In this document: piece by piece, positions 9,081 through 19,637 of the stretch
How the letters are laid out: each line of letters begins with the position of its first letter
Numbering within the stretch: the first letter of the stretch is position 1
Assembly: GCF_000340215.1 (NCBI RefSeq)
Contig: NW_006921551.1
Coordinates: 268,475-332,474, forward strand
Source: Pseudocercospora fijiensis CIRAD86
Lineage: Eukaryota; Ascomycota; Dothideomycetes; Mycosphaerellales; Mycosphaerellaceae
DNA length: 64,000 bases
Reading direction: 5' to 3'
The notes under the pieces: generated by a model
Databases searched by the model: none
Seen by the model: the letters and a program-made list of their open reading frames with translations, nothing else
Told to the model about the DNA's origin: nothing
Translations under genes and position numbers: made by a program

Positions 9081-9769
9081 ATGCATGTACGTGCTGCCGC
9101 GAACTTCAATATACCCGCCAAGTCGTTGACCATCTCTACGAGCTTCTGGAGGAACGAGACACCACCCTGACGCAGTTAGAGGCTCAGCGGCAGCACGACC
9201 AGAATCTCCGCCGTACCGCGCTCGACGAAGCCCGTACCGCCCAGGCATATGCTACATACTTGACCGCCCAGCTCGAGACCCCCAGCGCCGCCGCCAAAGA
9301 AAGCGACCATCCTATCAGCTCTTACGCCGATGCTACACAGGAACGAGAAGAGGAACCAGATCAAGAACATGGACCAGAGCAAGAGCAAGAACAAGACATT
9401 CCAATGCCACCTTCGCCAATGCAGCGCCACGACCAGGCCGCTTGCTGCTCGTCACCGTCAAGCGCTGCACAGCGCATCGAACACAAGATAGATCAGCTCC
9501 TCGACCTATCCAAAAGCCAGGCCAAGCATTGCCCAGCTACACCCAAGAGCTCAGTCGCAAGTCTATACCATACCAACGCTACAATTAAGCAGAAGCATCA
9601 GAAGCTGTCTACAGTAGCCTCTTCATCGCTCGTCTTTCCCTCGAAGATGCCCCAACACTGTGGCTCTTTCGAACGATACTGTCGTCGATGGGACCGTGCG
9701 ATGATGCACTCCGCTCAACAAGCAGCAGCATCACCGCCATCGTCATCCTCGCCGTGCTTCTCATCTTGA
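9081..9769 (+). CDS. Coiled-coil Glu/Gln-rich protein, 5' end unresolved
   Basis: The frame that ends at 9769 reads convincingly from about 9110: VVDHLYELLEERDTTLTQL, a heptad-like coiled coil continuing to LTAQLE, then an acidic Glu/Gln segment (EQEQEQ), a second short helix (RIEHKIDQLLDLSKSQ), and a Ser/Pro-rich end. No in-frame ATG precedes the coiled coil. The ATG at 9081 follows a TATA-like box and CT tract but is in another frame and hits a stop after 32 codons. A possible solution is a splice from the donor GTACGT at 9087 to CGCAG at 9175, which restores frame (ATG CAT then TTA GAG GCT) but removes part of the coiled coil. An undetected upstream exon or a frameshifted pseudogene are alternatives. 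Function unknown. Confidence 0.45.
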
Positions 9770-10245
9770 GCAATTACTATGTCGTTTGTCGCCGCCGCCA
9801 ACAAGTCTCTCAGGTCTCTTGCCTTTGCTACTTGTATGCTTTACACCGAGAAAGAGGACGGGATAGGGGCAAGCAGGATTGAGGCAGGACTACTACAGCA
9901 ATGCTGTGCCACGTACGCGCTGAAATGGAAGCGAAGAGGTAGTTTTCCATACAGCCGCCCGGTAATGATACCCTACTCCTATAGTTACCTTTTCGCTCTC
10001 GCTTTCCCTCTCCTATCCCATCCGAGTCTTTTCTCTTTTTCTCTTTTTCGCTGTTCCTTTGCTGCATCCAATCTGTCTTCGCTTCTTCCCATCCGCCACG
10101 CCCACGCCCACGCCTAAAACCAAAATTCTCCCCAAACCTGGACATCACGAGCAGCTTGCACCACCTGCAGCACGAACGTCTTCCTCGCTGCCGTTGTCTT
10201 CACCATCCTACATCAAATCAGCTTCCCGTCAACGCAAAAGACATC
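9770..10245. other. Intergenic, no gene seen
   Basis: Lies between the 3' ends of two convergent genes. Contains a CT-rich stretch (about 9985-10090) and an open frame of 112 codons (9779-10117) that starts right after the previous stop and has biased composition; I do not regard it as a gene. Confidence 0.45.
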
Positions 10246-11485
10246 TTAACTTACCTCCACTTCCCTATCTTCATCCTCATTCTCATTCTCATCCCGGAAA
10301 TCCCCCGGAATCAACAATCCGTCCTTGCACATCTTGAACTGCCTATATTACAAACAAACACATTAGCTGATCCGTCTACTTCTCTCCTCTCACCCTATCG
10401 CTCGCACTTACCACTGGACATAATCATTCCCCCTAACGAACTCCAGAGATTGTTGATTCCAAGAGACGCTCTTGACGACACGATCCAAGACTTCCCTGCC
10501 GGCCTGATCTCCATCTGCTAGTGCTTGCTGGGTTCGTCGGACATAGTTGAGAAAGACCCTATAGCATTTCCTCTGGTTAATGCGGTCTCGGAGGGGAAGG
10601 GTAGTATAGGTTGATGCAGTATAGAAGCTTTGATTGATGTCGTCAGTAAGGCATAAGAAATAATTTGGTAAGAAGTAACAAACGAGCGATTCGTCTGAGC
10701 CTGCCCGAGAGGTTGTTGTTGTTGAAGTTGCTGCTGCTGCTGCTGCAATTGAAACCTGGGAGCGGCTGCAGGCACAGCTAAGCGGGAGATTTGCTGCCGC
10801 GCGAAAAAATCCATGGCTTCCCTCCTCAATTCCGTCCATGTTGATAAGCTCCCTCTACTACCCCGATTCTCCATCCGAGTGTATCCGGATCCGCGTTCGC
10901 GATGCTGCCGCGCTAACGACTTGGGAGACGACGATGGGAGTTTGACCTAAAAAAAAAAATCATCAATACTCAAACTTCAACCTAGACAAAAAGCGTGAGC
11001 AAAACAAGACTTACGACATCCCATCCTCCCTTTCGATCTGTCCACTCGATCAACTCCTTAGAAACATCTACGACCCACGTATTCACATTCTTCCGAGACA
11101 CGGACTGATGCATCAATCCATTCCCCTCGAGCACCTTTACGACACTCGTGACCAAACCTTCCAATCCCAGCAGACACGTCTCGATCACATGCAGTCCTTG
11201 ATCGCGCGGGACCGGGATCTGGGCCGTGGCGAGGTCGAGGAAGATGCTGAGGGATGAAGGGGGGAGTTTGTCGGTGTAGGCGTGTGTAAGGAGATGGTGG
11301 AGTGCGATAGCTTTCTCGGCGGCGCGGAAATGGAATTTCTTCTTAGTGGCGGGGGGCGCGTGGAGTTGGGAGATGGTGAGGGAGCCGAAGGAGAGGGTGT
11401 AGTTCTCTAGGGAGGAGGTGGAGGAGGAGGTAGAGGAGGCGTCGTCTTCTTCTTCGTGGGAGACGCGGGAACGGCGGGGTGGCAT
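10246..11485 (-). CDS. Four-exon unknown protein, 348 aa
   Basis: Predicted exons (minus strand): 11485-11015, 10946-10684, 10627-10412, 10342-10246. Introns of 68, 56 and 69 nt have GTAAGT...TAG, GTTTGT...AAG (with ACTGAC branch site) and GTAAGT...TAG, and the phases join exactly, giving 349 codons including stop. The N-terminus is Ser/Glu-rich; residues about 45-157 look like a helical domain (FHFRAAEKAIALHHLLTHAY, LDLATAQIPVPRDQGLHVIE). A Gln-rich run lies in exon 2 (about residue 205-220). The exon 3-4 part (LRDRINQRKCYRVFLNYVRR ... SWNQQSLEFVRGNDYVQW) is charged and helical and reads as well conserved-type sequence. The protein ends with an acidic tail. I do not recognise a named family. 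The agreement of splice phases is strong support for the model. Confidence 0.75.
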
Positions 11486-12556
11486 GATGGAATAGAGAGC
11501 GAGTGAAAAGAGATGATGAGTTGGAGTGCCTAGTCGGTTGATATGGATTGAACAAGAAGGAGAGGGAACTCTAATAACGCAATCCAGTCATCCTAATGAG
11601 ACGCAGACGAAGACAGTACGGTACTGTACGACGTCGCGAGTCACCAATTTCCTCATTGTCCTCGTTCCAAAACCCACTTGCGCTCGTTCCCGTGCAGTGG
11701 AGACACAGACGCATCAAATAAACCACCATCGCCCACGGCCCTGCAGGTTACTTCCAACCGAGCTGTTACACCGCGCCCACGAATCCATTCCAGCGAAGCG
11801 CCCGAGCGCAAAACGCGCCAAACCCGCAAACCACACCCCCACCGCTATTCAGCAACCCAGCGCAGTAGTATCGAGAATTGGCAAAATTGGAAGCTACAGC
11901 GCAGAAGAGCGGCGATGACACCAACAGTAGGTGTAGGTATTCGCAAAACCTATTCTACAGAACTTGGGTAGTTCTAAATTGCGAGGTCTATGTAAACTAG
12001 ATCCAGCGCCTCGTTTGACCAAGTCTCAGCCCTTCCCTGCGACTCCCCAATCGTCGTTACACCAAAGCGATCTCTGCCAACGCACTCTGCTGAACACCAC
12101 CTTTAATAATGGCCGACACAGGCCGGGGTCTTGTCTCGCAAAGGCCAGCGTAGAGCAAATCGAGGCGAGGGCCCAGCGTAGACGCCCCTATCACAACACT
12201 GGACGGCATTCGAAATACAGCACACATCATTTCTATCGACCTAGCACATTCAGCATATCCAAATCCATCTCCGCACACCAATCTATAGTATAGCATTTCC
12301 ATCGACAAAGATGTCCGTATACCAAACACATCTCCGCATACCGAATACCGAATCCACCTCCGAAAGGCACTTTCAAGAGCTCCATTTCATCCATCTAGCA
12401 CACTATATACACCTCCGAAATGCACTTTTTAAGAGCTAGAAACAGACTACAACAAGGCACTTTATTATGTCGATCGTAACGATTTGTACCTCGAAGCAAC
12501 GCTTACACTTCTTAACCGTAGCCTAAAAAACACCAAGCCATTCGGCATTCTACCAA
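11486..12556. other. Long intergenic region, no gene supported
   Basis: About 1.1 kb with several 80-130 codon open frames rich in Arg, Pro, His and Thr, none with domain-like sequence. The 12290-12460 part has imperfect repeats around CACCTCCGAAA.GCACTTT. Some of the first part will be the promoter of the minus-strand four-exon gene. Confidence 0.45.
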
Positions 12557-12705
12557 GCCATCCCTCTTCCTACACTTGCATTCCACCTCTCTTCCCAACC
12601 GTCCACGCCAACGCCGAGCCATCCCTCTTCCTACACTTACATTCCACCTCTCTTCCCAACCCTCTACGTCTACGTCGACGCCGAGCCATCCCTCTTCCTA
12701 CACCA
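12557..12705. repeat. 61-67 bp imperfect tandem repeat
   Basis: GCCATCCCTCTTCCTACAC starts at 12557, 12618 and 12685, followed each time by related sequence (CATTCCACCTCTCTTCCCAACC in the first two). About 2.4 copies. The last copy overlaps the 3' end of the SAP-domain gene, so the array contributes its final residues. Confidence 0.8.
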
Positions 12706-13247
12706 AACCATCTCTCTATCATTAGGAGAAGACCAACAAACAGCCGAAGGGACGTTGAATCGGGAGTTTGATGTCGACGATGGGGTGGTCCTAGTCCTTG
12801 TCGATAACGCAGTAACCTCTTCCGGATCGAAAATTCCCGTCGTTCCCATCCTCGCTATTCCACGACTTGGCAATATAAAAGCCGCCACGACAAAACCGAA
12901 CGCTACGATCGCAATTCCTATAGCGAAGGCTTTTCCCCGGGATGAGTGTAATCTTTGGACTTGAGTTGAGAAGAAGGAGGCTAGAAAGAAATCCTTTTGT
13001 ATTAGTTTTTCCCCGCCTCGATTGATTTTTGCGATGAAGTTAAGCTTGTGTACTAACATTCTTCTTGACTTTCTGCCATTTTCACTTCTTTTCCTGCTTC
13101 TTCTTCTTCTTCTTGATCTGTCTGTGTCTGATCAGAAGCTTCCAATCTGGCGATTACACTTCTCCTCCTCCCCTTGCTCGGGAGGCCGCGGAGTGTCGCT
13201 TCGGCTCGAAGGGAGGAGAGCAGCATTTTTTCGTAGTGGTCTGTCAT
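12670..13247 (-). CDS. SAP-domain protein with one membrane segment, 166 aa
   Basis: Two predicted exons: 13247-13058 and 12980-12670, with a 77 nt intron (GTTAGT donor, AACTAAT branch, TTTCTAG acceptor); phases join at a Ser codon. Exon 1 contains a SAP motif, LLSSLRAEATLRGLPSKGRR then VIARLEASD (about residues 9-38). SAP motifs are helix-turn-helix-like elements that bind DNA or RNA in chromatin and RNA-export proteins. An acidic linker follows. Exon 2 has a FSTQVQRLHSSRGKA stretch, reminiscent of mitochondrial presequence ends, and a hydrophobic segment AFAIGIAIVAFGFVVAAFIL (about residues 82-101), a likely transmembrane helix. Small SAP proteins with a TM helix are annotated in ascomycete genomes; a mitochondrial location is inference. 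An additional upstream exon cannot be excluded. Confidence 0.7.
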
Positions 13248-13601
13248 ATTTTCCGAGAACGCTTGTTGTGTTTGTTATCTAAGTGCGAGATGGGGCAAAA
13301 AAAAAGACTTCTTAGATAGGGAGAGAGTTGAGTGCTCTGTTGTTAGAGTAGTAGCAGCAGCAGAGTGGCTTCGTTTCCTGTCTTTTTATACCTAAAGCTG
13401 TACTCATCCTCGTAGGTCTCTGTCTGTCTTAGAAATCTGGCCGCGAGGGTTTCGTCCTTGATTCGCAAATGTCTGTCTCAGACACCTGGCCGTGAAGTCG
13501 CCGATGCGATACACAATCCGACGCTGGGAGTACACATCATCGAAGCTGAAGCGTAACCAGTACTTTGATAGCTGCTTGCTGGGAGCAATGGTCGAGGCGG
13601 A
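13248..13601. other. Intergenic
   Basis: Promoter side of the SAP gene and 3' flank of the next minus-strand frame. Contains an A run (about 13298-13307). No gene seen. Confidence 0.4.
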
Positions 13602-13850
13602 TTAGTAGTCGTTGCGATGGGCCGAACGAAGATTCGCTATCTCTGTGCCATCCATCTTGAAGGTCGATGTCGGCTGGTGAAGGGCACAAAGAATATGATC
13701 TCCGGTAAAGCGCTCGCCGGCGATGATTCCCCAGTGAGCGGCATCGACGACGATATCGGTCTCTTCGATAACGGGATTATCTGAATCATCATCTTTCACA
13801 TCAGCAGGAGCTTGCTCAGATCGTAGTAGCATCTTCTCGAACACCTTGGG
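13602..13850 (-). CDS. Possible terminal exon or small gene, about 80 aa
   Basis: A minus-strand frame reads EKMLLRSEQAPADVKDDDSD, then VIEETDIVVDAAHWGIIAGE, GDHILCALHQPTSTFKMDGT and ends ANLRSAHRNDY. It looks like real globular protein, but the only in-frame ATG near its start is internal. A splice acceptor CTGTAG at 13853 could join it to the neighbouring 503-residue gene in the right phase, yet that would need the weak donor GTGATC just before that gene's stop. It may therefore be an alternative last exon, an independent short gene, or a remnant. Function unknown. Confidence 0.35.
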   Translation of the reverse strand, partial: PKVFEKMLLRSEQAPADVKDDDSDNPVIEETDIVVDAAHWGIIAGERFTGDHILCALHQPTSTFKMDGTEIANLRSAHRNDY

Positions 13851-13945
13851 GCGACTACAGATTCTCTCTCGGCGTAATAAAATGTATCACAGCTGTCCTG
13901 CAAAATGCTCCGGTAGGCCTCAACGTAGGCACAGTACACTCACGA

Positions 13946-15563
13946 TCACGCCTCCTCCTTCTCCTCCTCCTCCTGTCTACCGTCCAAAAGCACCGTTCTC
14001 CAAGTACTCAACATGGCATCAACACTGGTAAAGCGCTGACGCAACCCATCCAGGAATTCGCGAGTCATACGCGTTATACCCATCAGGCGGGTTTCCTCGG
14101 TCCAGTATCCGAGACGCTGGATATTTGTAGCTCTTGCCTCATATGCGGAGCTTGAATCGGTGAGCTGCGCAGCGATATCTGGACCTTGGGGCTGCTCAAG
14201 CTGCTGAAAATTCAACCTGTCCAACCACTCTTGCAGCTTCCATGGCGAGTCACGGCCAAGGCATGCGTTAGGAATAATGTAGCGGAAGTAATACTGAACG
14301 ACGTCGACTTGCTGAAGTGAATCTTCAGTAGAAAGAGCTGTAATAGGCCAAAGTATCGTTGTCTGGACGTCGTTGGCCTTAGCAATACAGTCTTTGCGCA
14401 TGGTTTGCTGAGTCGTCATGTCGGCCGCAAGGTGTTGCAGGAGTTGAGAAGTACGACGATGTACGGTAGCAGCTTGTTGGATACTGCGCTCGAAGTGTAG
14501 TGGTGGGAGGAGCACGGCAAATGCGAGACGGAACCAGTCGTGCAAGAGACATCGGCCACAGTTCGCCCGGATCCAGTTCGCAAAGAGACACTTCGCCCTT
14601 GTAGGGAGAGAGGATGTACATCGTGGCGGAGGCGGAGGATTCAGACTTGCTTGAAGGAGCGTATCGAGAAGGATGGACTGATTTGCAGCGAGTATCGAGT
14701 CGAATTCGACCATATCGGCAAAAGTCGATTCGAGGGTCGAGAACTTGATATGCAAGTCTTCAATGAAAGCATTCTTGCCGACACGTGCACCGTCGAGAAG
14801 TCCAGTAGTAGCGGAGCACTGGAAAGGAATGCAGTAGCCAAGACTTGATCCCAAGGGCCTCTGATGGACGCGTACCTTTGCTACATCGACGAGCGAGGGA
14901 GACAGGAGACAGCGGGCGTGGTCGATTGCGCAAAGAGCAAGAGCGCGAGTCTGTAGGGTCGTATTGACTCTCGCGGGCTCGGCGTTAAGCAGAGAGCTCA
15001 GGTTTCCGGCCGACTGCTCCCAGAAGCCAGGAGGGACAGGAAGCGGGCGACGGTACAGCAGGACGAGGGGGCTGGAGAAGAGGCCAAGCAGGAGAAGCCA
15101 GACGGAGACTCGCGGCGTACGAAAGCCAGGTATACGCTGGGTCGAGTAGGAGGCGGCGGCGTCGGCAGCATCAGCGTCACTATCCGCGCCTTCAGCGTCG
15201 GCAGCGGCGAGGCGATCAGGAAGGGTGTCAGCACGTACAGCGCAGACAGATGAGTGCAGGCGTAGGCGTAGGCGTAGGCGCAGACTCATACTTACATGCG
15301 TATTCCCTAGAGGCGGGTGTAATGTCGGGCTGCGCATTACGACGATGCTTCCACTGCTCTAGCACGGCGTTGGCATTGGTGTACTCGCGGACCAAGCGTG
15401 CCTCCCAAGCCTCGAGCTCGGCGTACTGTTGCAGGAATGCGAGCAGATAGGGGTTTCTGTCGGGCACGGCGCGCTCTCTTGCTCTCTCCAACTCCGTCAG
15501 CGCACTGTGGGTGGCCTGCACGCGGCTCTTCCATTCATTATGTAGGTCTCGCGGGCGCGCCAT
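13946..15563 (-). CDS. Single-TM protein of unknown function, 503 aa
   Basis: Two predicted exons: 15563-15296 and 15189-13946, intron GTAAGT...CTGAAG with CTGAC branch; the phase-1 junction makes a Cys codon. The start is MARPRDLHNEWKSR; upstream in-frame ATGs exist but lie in repeat-rich (CTGGTG)n promoter DNA. Exon 1 is a helical, charged domain (coiled-coil-like ELERARERAVPDRN, LLAFLQQYAELEAWEARL). An acidic Ala/Asp linker follows, then a hydrophobic segment VSVWLLLLGLFSSPLVLLY (about residues 117-135), a probable TM helix, and a 360-residue C-terminal part with potential glycosylation sites (NTT, NQS) and a late helical region. The acidic/Ser-Glu end is EEEEKEEA. It is divergent to the next gene, which also has one N-terminal TM helix. 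No family recognised. Confidence 0.7.
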
Positions 15564-15900
15564 ATAGATGCGGAATGGAGGGCCAGTGACGGCGCTCGCT
15601 GGAGGGGCGGAAGGGCGGAGGCGGAGGGAGGCGGAGAGGCGAACATGGCAATAAGGCGTCGTTTGCTCTGCATAGCGGCGGCGTCGGCGTGTGCTGGTGC
15701 TGGTGCTGGTGCTGGTGCAGAGGCTGCAGGGCCCCGGTGTGAGCTGAGCGACCCGTGACTTTGGTATTGTATTGCTGTCGGAATGCAGGCGACGGTGACA
15801 AAGGCCGCAAGCCGCAATTGAACTCATCCATGTCTATGTCTACGCCCACGCCCTCTTGTCGCCACCCCACCGCCTACCGCCAGAAATTGGATTCAACGCG
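15564..15900. promoter_or_regulatory. Bidirectional promoter region
   Basis: 337 bp between the starts of two head-to-head single-TM protein genes. It holds a GGTGCT repeat (about 15695-15720) and further short GC-rich repeats. The close divergent arrangement suggests co-regulation. Frames from both genes extend across it, so starts could lie further out. Confidence 0.45.
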
Positions 15901-17337
15901 ATGCCTGCGTGGGTGCGTAATGCGTTGTGGTTGCTGTTTGGCCTGGTCTACTACTACCTCGCGGCCCCGCGTCACGGGATCGGGATCGGGATCAGCCAGA
16001 GCAGGGAAGACGGCTACGCCCATGCCGAGGGGAGAACGAATGTCACCGAGACACTGCTGCACGCCCTGCACCACGACCGCTTTCCACCGCCACCGCCACC
16101 GCCCTCGACCGTCTCCGCCAGCGCCAGCGCCAGCGCCCATGTGTCCGCCACTGCCGGCCATCTCGAGCGCATCCTGTGGCCCCTCGCCTCGCACCACACC
16201 CACTGGCTCAAAGACCTGCCCATCCGCGCGCCGCTCCCCGAGTACGACTGGGAAACCAGCGTGCTCGCCGCCCGCGTCGCCCACTACGATGAAGACAACA
16301 TCCAGCCACCGCGCCAGGCATTGCTGAACCACGCGCGCACTCTGCTGCAGCGACAGCGCTACCGCCAACGCAACACACGTCAAGACCAGCACACATTATA
16401 CTCTCCTACGGCACAATGGCACGCGCGTTGGCAGCGCTGTACCCACACCCATGACGCTCTCATCGACCTGCCTCGCTGTCTCTCCGATGCGCTATGGTAT
16501 AGCGTCCCTCCACTGCTTCCCGCCTGGCTGCCACCTCTCGCGAGCGCCGCCTCTGAGCTCCAATACGTCGATCAAATGCTGTCTGAAGGCCTCGACCTCG
16601 CGACCTCTGTATGCCACGACCTGGGTGTCCTTCTCAATCGCACCCAAGACCTGGACTCCCAAGTTCTCGAGCACCGTCGTCACGCCGTGGCTCGTCTGGA
16701 CGCCTTTGCAGCGCGTGGGCAAGACAACACCAAGAGTCTACGCCGTCTTATTACCGCATATGCGAGCCATCTCCTCACCCATCTCTCCCTCTCCAGCGTT
16801 TCTGCCGCTCTTTCCGCCTCGATCGAACTCTGTCACGACCAGGTCGCCTACCATCAGCGTCTCCGCGACTGGCTGGAACAGCGGGCCTTACTTACTCAGG
16901 ACGCCTTCACCGACCCCGAGTTCCTGTCTGCTCAAATCGAAGCCTATATCGACGACTTCGCCGAACCGTTTGCCCGCAGCCTGCATTCTGCCGGCACTCT
17001 CGGTGCCCATCGTTGGGCATGTGCATGGGGCTTTGAGCATCTGCATCGAGCGACTCCTCTTCCGACCGACAGCGACACCCGCTGGGACAATTCCACCGCC
17101 CTTCTCTATCGTGCACTCCATCTTGAAGGCCTGAGTTGGATCTTGGTTACGGATCGGCCGGAGCCATGGCAGCTCCACTTCGACGAAGACTTTGCAGAAA
17201 GATTCGTCCGGGAAGATTGGGGTTCGATCTTTGGCAAGCGTCGGAACGCATGCTTGGCCATTCTCAATATGAAAGGGCGCGGCGCGGCGTCGCCGGAATC
17301 GCGGGGTGATCTCTTCCGTGCACGAAGGCAGCAGTAA
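15901..17337 (+). CDS. Single-TM protein of unknown function, 478 aa
   Basis: Single-exon frame starting MPAWVRNALWLLFGLVYYYLAAP, a clear N-terminal signal-anchor or TM helix (about residues 6-21). A Pro/Ser/Ala-rich low-complexity stretch follows (about 60-95), then a mostly helical region: ILWPLASHHTHWLKDLP, LLNHARTLLQRQRYRQRN, DLPRCLSDALWYSVPPLLP, a long amphipathic helical middle, and AYIDDFAEPFARSLHSAGTL. It is head-to-head with the 503-residue gene, and the two share length class, a single TM helix and a helical ectodomain; whether they are distant paralogues or partners cannot be judged by eye. The chosen ATG is the first in frame; the frame is open upstream without ATG. Codon use is strongly GC-rich at third positions. 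Function unknown. Confidence 0.7.
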   Translation: MPAWVRNALWLLFGLVYYYLAAPRHGIGIGISQSREDGYAHAEGRTNVTETLLHALHHDRFPPPPPPPSTVSASASASAHVSATAGHLERILWPLASHHTHWLKDLPIRAPLPEYDWETSVLAARVAHYDEDNIQPPRQALLNHARTLLQRQRYRQRNTRQDQHTLYSPTAQWHARWQRCTHTHDALIDLPRCLSDALWYSVPPLLPAWLPPLASAASELQYVDQMLSEGLDLATSVCHDLGVLLNRTQDLDSQVLEHRRHAVARLDAFAARGQDNTKSLRRLITAYASHLLTHLSLSSVSAALSASIELCHDQVAYHQRLRDWLEQRALLTQDAFTDPEFLSAQIEAYIDDFAEPFARSLHSAGTLGAHRWACAWGFEHLHRATPLPTDSDTRWDNSTALLYRALHLEGLSWILVTDRPEPWQLHFDEDFAERFVREDWGSIFGKRRNACLAILNMKGRGAASPESRGDLFRARRQQ

Positions 17338-17446
17338 AGCAATAAATCACGGGGATACTGAAAGCGAGAAGAAGCGAGTTTGCTGCTTTACTTGAATACC
17401 TACCATCGCAGCTTCACTGCATAATCGTTACTGTACTGCTACGTGA

Positions 17447-17481
<35 letters not shown>

Positions 17482-17992
17482 TCTTCTTCTTCTTCGATCA
17501 TGAATTTGCGGTCGCAGTGGACCTTGTATATTTCCTTCCACTCCCAGTTACTCACTGCTGCCACGAATGTTGAGATCAGGCGTAGATGTTAGGGTGCGCA
17601 GGCTACACGAGTCAGAATGGGAGCGAGCTGAGATACGGGTCAAATGTTTTTCCGTAACGTAGGAAGCACCTTGTGCGAAGTAGTTGGAGCTTGTAGCGAT
17701 AGAGAATGGGAGGAGCCTCGCAACATTTTTTTGGGTCCAAGAAATATTTCCGTCCAGAACTGGATGACTTTTGCAATGGGTTGGTGGGTAGGTGTGTATT
17801 ATTTATTACGAAGGCGGGAATGACTTTGTCTCTTGTCTTGGTAGGTCGAACACGTGAGCAGAACACTCCCCTTTTCCTGCATGCGCTTGTGGGCACGTTC
17901 ATTTCATTTCCCACGTACGTGCATCAATAAGGCATTGGAGCGCGCCCCAAAGTCCCGCTGTTTGGCTGCTCTCCTATCTTCTGTCTTCTCTA
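17338..17992. other. Intergenic, convergent 3' ends, with a TTC microsatellite
   Basis: Spacer between convergently transcribed genes. A (TTC)n/(CTT)n run with CCTCTTC variants lies at about 17450-17497. Minus-strand open frame 17612-17914 has no domain-like content. Confidence 0.5.
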
Positions 17993-19637
17993 CTAAAGCC
18001 ACATTGAACCTTCTGCCATGTACGCAGTGTAGCGCTGTTTCTTCGTCGGCATGCCTGGCTCTGTGTTGTCCTCGATGTCGTTGATGTCGATGGCCTTGCG
18101 CTTGCCACTCGAATTGGATGAGCCACTGATATTGGATGAGCCACTTATGTTGGATGGTCCGCTTGTGTTGCAAGGACCGCTTATGCTGGATGGGTCTATC
18201 ATGCTAGATGGGTCACTCGTGGTGGATGGGTCACTCATGTTGGACGATCGGCTCATATTGGACGAGCCACTCATATTGAATGGTCCGCTCATGCTGGATG
18301 GGCCACTCGTGTTGGATGGGTCACTTACGTTGGACGATCGGCTCATATTGGACGAGCCACTCATGTTGAATGGTCCGCTCATGCTGGATTGGCCACTCGT
18401 GTTGGATGGGTCACTCATGTTGGACGATCGGCTCACATTGGATGAGCCACTCATGTTGAATAGTCCGCTCATGCTGGATGGGCCACTCGTATTGGATGGG
18501 TCACTCATGTTGGATGATCCGCTCATGCCAGATGGGTCACTCATGCCAGATGGGTCACTCATGCCAGATGGGTCACTCATGCCAGATGGGTCACTCATGC
18601 TGGAGGGAGTGCCCACCTGAACCGAATAACTTGTGCAGTGCGTGGCGAGCGAGTCTTGGAGCAAGGAGTTGACAGCAGCACTGTCGTCATTGGAAGAGAC
18701 GCCGACTGACACACCATGTGACGGGAACCTTTCGAGCCAGTCGCCAGCAGCAGTGTCGTCTGAAGGGCCTTCCTGCACATTACCGCCATGCCCAAAGCCA
18801 GACGCAGTATTCATAGGATATGAAGGCCATGGTGGGTTATCGGGAGAGAAGAACAGGTCCCAGTCGACAGCGGCAGCGTTGTCGGAAGGCAAGTTCTGCA
18901 TATCTCCGCTGGGTGCAAGATCTGGCAGCCTTTGGGTCAAACTGGCATCTTGGCGAGGCTCGCATAATACTGGCGCAGCAGTCGCCGAGAGATCCACCTC
19001 CTCCCAGACATCACCGCCAGCTGGTAGAGTCGTTGCAGAGGATGGCCGACTGCGAGAAGGGCCTTGGTCGTTTTGGCTCGCGGCTGTGAAAGCTGGGCTG
19101 GAAGAGAAGTCATTGACGCAAGATTCAGGTGCGGACAGCGATGGCCAGAGAAAGACCAGATGGCCTGCATAGGCAGTAAGCTTATCCAGAGACCTGGCGT
19201 CTGTCGGATTTGGACCCAAGAGAAATCCATTGGTGAAAGTAATGATGGCCTATACATAATTAGCCAAGTTCTCGGCTCAATGGCGTAGGTCGTGCGCTTA
19301 CCTTCTCTTGTGCGCGAAACTCTGAAATGCGAATCCAAGCGGGCACGATCTGATCAGAGAACCAGTCGATAGGCAATTGCTCTGCAGCTCGGTGGTGAAC
19401 ACAGGCCGTCACTTCCAGCGCCTTGGTCAGAGCGGCGAGCGGGTTGGATTGCTGAGGGTGGAGGATTGCCGAGAGTAGGCTCTTCAAGGTCGCTTGACTG
19501 TTGTGGGCTACGTGCTTTTTGCAGCGCCTGTTGCGAGAGAGTGAGGCAGTGCAATGGCCAGGTTCCCAGCTTATTGCTTCTAGAAGCCGCCAAAATTGTG
19601 CGTCATCTGCGCTGCTGTCGATCGACGGGCTTGCCAT
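17993..19637 (-). CDS. Ser-rich tandem-repeat protein with Cys-containing N-terminus, 530 aa
   Basis: Two predicted exons: 19637-19302 and 19249-17993, separated by a 52 nt intron (GTAAGC...GTATAG); the junction is in phase 0. The N-terminal 130 residues look globular: QFWRLLEAISWEPGHCTASL, then SRNRRCKKHV, a spacing of Cys and basic residues seen in several fungal proteins of unknown role, and helices up to FTNGFLL. A disordered acidic/Ser segment with DWDLF- and DWLERF-type acidic-hydrophobic motifs follows. Residues about 335-500 are a tandem array of 5-residue units (SDPSG, MSGSS, NMSDP) encoded by 15-bp repeats. The end is a nuclear-localisation-like KRKAIDINDIEDN ... KKQR. A nuclear, perhaps regulatory, protein is an inference. 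The repeat number is likely to vary between strains. Confidence 0.7.
18111..18605. repeat. 15-bp coding minisatellite in the Ser-rich gene
   Basis: About 33 imperfect 15-bp units such as GATGGGTCACTCATG and GATGAGCCACTCATG, in higher-order blocks of roughly 120 bp near 18240-18480, then four almost identical CAGATGGGTCACTCATGC units at the 5' coding end of the array. All units keep the reading frame of the minus-strand gene (MSDPSG-type pentapeptides). Antisense frames are therefore also open. Confidence 0.9.
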
